DNA from: Paracoccaceae bacterium
GTDB taxonomy: Bacteria; Pseudomonadota; Alphaproteobacteria; Rhodobacterales; Rhodobacteraceae
Direction of reading: 5' to 3'
Assembly (NCBI GenBank): GCA_028749255.1
Contig: JAQTYE010000009.1
Span: forward strand, 1-36,486
DNA length: 36,486 nucleotides
The notes under the pieces were generated by a model, which saw only the letters and a program-made list of their open reading frames with translations, was not told where the DNA came from and searched no databases. Both the position numbers and the translations under genes were made by a program. Each line of letters begins with the position of its first letter. Position 1 is the stretch's first letter. Shown here in pieces: positions 34,301 to 36,486 of this stretch.

Positions 34301-35176
34301 TCAGCGCGTCGGAACCGGGGTCTCGCCACGGTAATCGTAGAACCCGCGCCCGGTCTTGCGGCCAAGCCAGCCAGCCTCGACATATTTCGTCAACAGCGGG
34401 CAGGGACGGTATTTGGTATCGGCCAGGCCATCGTGCAGCACATGCATGATCGCCAGACAGGTGTCGAGGCCGATGAAATCGGCCAGCTCCAGCGGGCCCA
34501 TCGGGTGGTTCGCACCCAGCTTCAGCGACTCGTCGATCGAGCGGACGTTGCCGACGCCTTCATAGAGCGTATAGACCGCCTCGTTGATCATCGGCACCAG
34601 AATCCGGTTCACGATGAAGGCCGGGAAGTCTTCGGCCGAGGCCGAGGTCTTGCCGATCCGCTCGATCACTTCGAGCATGATCTTGTAGGTTTCTTCATCC
34701 GTGGCGATGCCACGGATCAGCTCGACCAGCTGCATCACCGGCACCGGGTTCATGAAGTGCATGCCGATGAATTTCTCGGGCCGGTCAGTCTTGGACGCCA
34801 GACGCGTGATCGAGATCGACGAGGTGTTCGAGGCCAACAGCGTGGTCGGCTTCAGATGCGGCACCAGCGTCGCGAAAATCGTGTCCTTGACGGATTCGCG
34901 TTCGGTCGCTGCTTCGATCACCAGATCGGTCTGACCCAGATCGGTCAGCGTCAGCGTGGTCTTGATGCGGGCTTGCGCCGCGACCTTGTCAGCTTCGGCA
35001 ATCTTGCCGCGCGACACTTGCCGGGCCATGTTTTTCTCGATCACGGCAAGGGCCTTGTCCAGGCTCTCTTGCGCGATGTCATTCATCAGAACGTTGTAAC
35101 CGGCCAGCGCGAAAACATGGGCAATCCCGTTGCCCATCTGCCCTGCGCCAACGATCCCTACCGTTTCAATCGCCAT
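34301..35176 (-). CDS. hbd: 3-hydroxybutyryl-CoA dehydrogenase
   Basis: Hbd interconverts acetoacetyl-CoA and 3-hydroxybutyryl-CoA with NAD(P). The 291-residue protein has the Rossmann motif GIVGAGQMGNGIAH (7-20), S119 in ASNTSSISI, the catalytic pair H140 (GMHFMNPVPVM) and E152, and the C-terminal dimer domain with NHPMGPLELADFIGLD and LGRKTGRGFYDY. The ATG at 35176 has GAGGTG upstream. In Rhodobacterales this gene is commonly close to etfBA; here etfA is on the same strand 1.1 kb away with a plus-strand DUF6473-like gene between. Confidence 0.96.
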   Translation of the reverse strand: MAIETVGIVGAGQMGNGIAHVFALAGYNVLMNDIAQESLDKALAVIEKNMARQVSRGKIAEADKVAAQARIKTTLTLTDLGQTDLVIEAATERESVKDTIFATLVPHLKPTTLLASNTSSISITRLASKTDRPEKFIGMHFMNPVPVMQLVELIRGIATDEETYKIMLEVIERIGKTSASAEDFPAFIVNRILVPMINEAVYTLYEGVGNVRSIDESLKLGANHPMGPLELADFIGLDTCLAIMHVLHDGLADTKYRPCPLLTKYVEAGWLGRKTGRGFYDYRGETPVPTR

Positions 35177-35353
35177 TTCTTCACCTCATGTGATTGCGAG
35201 TAAACCATACGCATGCTGCAGTGCAGCGCGCAAGGCTTTCCGGGACAATGGCAGAGAAGACTTAAGGGAGTATGTCGTATTTTCACTTTATCCCTTTTGA
35301 AAGGCTTGGTGCGCAATCTCCGCTTTGGGTGAGTCGAAAACTGAGGTGGGAAT

Positions 35354-36175
35354 ATGGCTTTCGAATATTCGGGCGATGGCGCCCTGGATTATTTTCCGTG
35401 CCGCTATGGCAAGTCTAAACTGCTGTTCCGGGGGCCACGGCGCAATCTGGAAACGCCGTTTGTGGCGGCGATGGGCGGGACTGAAACCTACGGTAAATTC
35501 GTTGCGGATCCGTGGCCCGCGCTGCTGGAAGCGAAGCTGGGGATGCCGGTGGTGAATTTCGGCTATCTCAACGCGGGGATCGACGTTTTCGTCAACGAAC
35601 CACAGGTCAGTGAGGTGTCACGCCTGGCCAGTCTGACGGTGGTTCAGTTGATGGGGGCGCAAAACATGTCGAATCGGTTTTATGCGGTGCATCCGCGGCG
35701 CAATGACCGCTTCTTGCGGGCCTCGAACCTGATGCGCGCGGTCTTCAGTGAAATTGATTTCACCGAATTCAATTTTACGCGCCATCTGCTGCTGGTGTTG
35801 CGTGAACGGGCGCCGGACCGGTTTGCGCCGCTGGTGGCGGAGCTGCAGGCCTCCTGGGTGGCGCGGATGACGGCGATGCTGGAAAAGATCGCGGGGCGCA
35901 AAGTGCTGCTATGGCTCGGAGATTACCGCGACCCCTCGCAACGCGATGCATTGGGGGGGGAGCCGTTGCTGGTGACAGCGGATATGGTCGATCAGATCCG
36001 TCCGCTGGCGGATGCGGTGGTCAGGGTTGACCCTTCGTTGATGGCGCGCAGCTCGGGCTCGGCGGGGATGTATTTCGGCCCGCTGGAAGAACCCGCTGCG
36101 GCCACGATGCCCGGGCCGATGGTGCATGCGGAAGTGGCCGCGGCCTTGGCGCCAGTGCTGGCGGGGTTGTTGTAA
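35354..36175 (+). CDS. DUF6473-like protein, possible SGNH-fold relative
   Basis: This 273-residue protein of unknown function has no signal peptide or membrane segment. I recognise it as DUF6473-like from memory: [20 protein letters not shown] (about 40-59), [40 protein letters not shown] (about 95-119) and [12 protein letters not shown]. The order small-Gly motif, Pro-Ala-Leu-Leu, Val-Asn-Phe-Gly-x-x-x-Ala-Gly, and a C-terminal His in [12 protein letters not shown] recalls SGNH hydrolases, but the usual GDS is GGTET. That fold is an inference. ATG 35354 has GAGGTGGG upstream. It sits in opposite orientation between etfA and hbd and ends at its own terminator. Confidence 0.7.
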   Translation: MAFEYSGDGALDYFPCRYGKSKLLFRGPRRNLETPFVAAMGGTETYGKFVADPWPALLEAKLGMPVVNFGYLNAGIDVFVNEPQVSEVSRLASLTVVQLMGAQNMSNRFYAVHPRRNDRFLRASNLMRAVFSEIDFTEFNFTRHLLLVLRERAPDRFAPLVAELQASWVARMTAMLEKIAGRKVLLWLGDYRDPSQRDALGGEPLLVTADMVDQIRPLADAVVRVDPSLMARSSGSAGMYFGPLEEPAAATMPGPMVHAEVAAALAPVLAGLL

Positions 36176-36193
36176 GAGGGCCGCGTCGAACGA

Positions 36194-36227
36194 GAAAGCC
36201 CCGCCAAATGGCGGGGCTTTCGTTTTT
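36194..36227 (+). terminator. Terminator after the DUF6473-like gene
   Basis: GAAAGCCCCGCC (36194-36205), AAAT, GGCGGGGCTTTC (36210-36221), perfect 12-base arms, then G and TTTTT (36223-36227). It ends 19 bases beyond the gene stop and is a strong intrinsic terminator. It cannot terminate etfA on the minus strand equally well because the A-run there is short. Confidence 0.92.
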
Positions 36228-36239
36228 CGCCTCCGGCGG

Positions 36240-36317
36240 GAGTATTTTTGCCAAGAAGAAGACGTGGGCCTTCGGCTTGGGGCAAATATCCCGGGGGCCG
36301 GGGGGCAGGGCCCCCCG
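36240..36317. repeat. Dispersed repeat copy 5 (inverted pair plus GC hairpin)
   Basis: GAGTATTT-TTG-CCAAGAAGAAG (36240-36261), then a degenerate inverse copy CTTGG-GGC-AAATATC (36276-36290), then CGGGGGGC-AGG-GCCCCCCG (36299-36317). Same layout as copy 1. The hairpin lies 10 bases beyond the etfA stop on the minus strand and may act as its terminator. Confidence 0.8.
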
Positions 36318-36326
36318 CGCTGGATG

Positions 36327-36486
36327 TTACAGCTTGCTGGTCAGTTCCGGGACGGCCTGGAACAGATCTGCGACCAGCCCATAATCGGCGACCTGGAAGA
36401 TCGGGGCTTCTTCGTCCTTGTTGATGGCGACGATGATCTTGCTGTCTTTCATGCCGGCCAGGTGCTGGATCGCGCCCGAGATGCCG
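36327..36486 (-). CDS. etfA: Electron transfer flavoprotein alpha subunit, C-terminal end (cut by window edge)
   Basis: EtfA with EtfB carries electrons from acyl-CoA dehydrogenases to ETF-ubiquinone oxidoreductase. Only the last 52 residues are inside the window: [40 protein letters not shown] and [12 protein letters not shown], ending in TAA at 36327-36329. These are the FAD-binding C-terminal hallmarks of the family. The start lies beyond 36486, where etfB would be expected. Confidence 0.95.
   Translation of the reverse strand, partial: GISGAIQHLAGMKDSKIIVAINKDEEAPIFQVADYGLVADLFQAVPELTSKL

Noticed and set aside
1-36486. CRISPR array, prophage, insertion sequence or genomic island
   Set aside because: No regular spaced repeats, transposase, integrase, tRNA-linked att site or block of unrelated composition was seen; nearly all genes are core alphaproteobacterial genes.

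Overview
The window looks like ordinary chromosomal core sequence from an alphaproteobacterium of the Rhodobacterales/Rhodobacteraceae type. The evidence is the high-GC coding style, the gene order rpoZ-rsh-DUF2062-pdxJ-acpS-lepB-rnc-era-DUF1491-recO, a pckA / chvI-chvG-hprK-rapZ-EIIA-HPr locus with a truncated HprK, a long acyl-CoA dehydrogenase resembling methylsuccinyl-CoA dehydrogenase of the ethylmalonyl-CoA pathway, Hint-domain proteins of the type common in this family, and an etfA / DUF6473-like / hbd neighbourhood. I cannot name the genus. No tRNA, rRNA, CRISPR array, prophage or insertion sequence was seen.

Layout. 1-1893 (-) is the N-terminal part of smc, cut by the window edge. 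2083-3148 (+) is an lrgA-lrgB pair. 3145-7075 (-) is a run of NYN-domain gene, terminator, YqaA-like membrane protein, ispH, LysE-type exporter, rnhA and a UPF0126 channel-like gene. 7236-15965 (+) is the long housekeeping run folK, rpoZ, rsh, DUF2062, pdxJ, acpS, lepB, rnc, era, DUF1491 and recO, with many 4-base start/stop overlaps. 15966-21064 (-) holds a GNAT acetyltransferase, the probable mcd with a strong terminator, and a two-gene operon of Hint-domain proteins. 21356-25258 (+) is dapE, a second GNAT gene and rnr, facing a phospholipase-D-like cardiolipin synthase gene at 25263-26867 (-). pckA (26964-28562, -) is divergent from chvI-chvG-hprK-rapZ-EIIA-HPr (28899-33355, +), followed by an acyltransferase gene. 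A bidirectional terminator separates that from hbd (-). A DUF6473-like gene (+) and the C-terminal end of etfA (-) close the window.

How the genes work together. chvG-chvI is an envelope-stress/acid two-component system. hprK, EIIA and HPr make up the regulatory, sugar-independent part of a phosphotransferase system; no EI, EIIB or EIIC gene is present here. pckA, across a shared 336-base control region, is the gluconeogenic entry point, so stress sensing, PTS phosphorylation and carbon flow converge at this locus. Mcd, hbd and EtfA all serve acyl-CoA metabolism (acetate or C4 assimilation and electron transfer from acyl-CoA dehydrogenases).

The least expected signals are non-coding or in poorly described genes. 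They are a chain of three hairpins in the leader of the Hint/choice-of-anchor gene, the last of which would sequester its Shine-Dalgarno; a near-tandem 20/21-base repeat in the pckA-chvI intergenic region; five copies of a dispersed repeat (GAGTATTT, three bases, CCAAGAAGAAG) lying just beyond genes; an Arg in place of the P-loop Lys in RapZ; and a DUF6473-like protein that may be a degenerate SGNH-hydrolase fold. None of these amounts to a clear new system.
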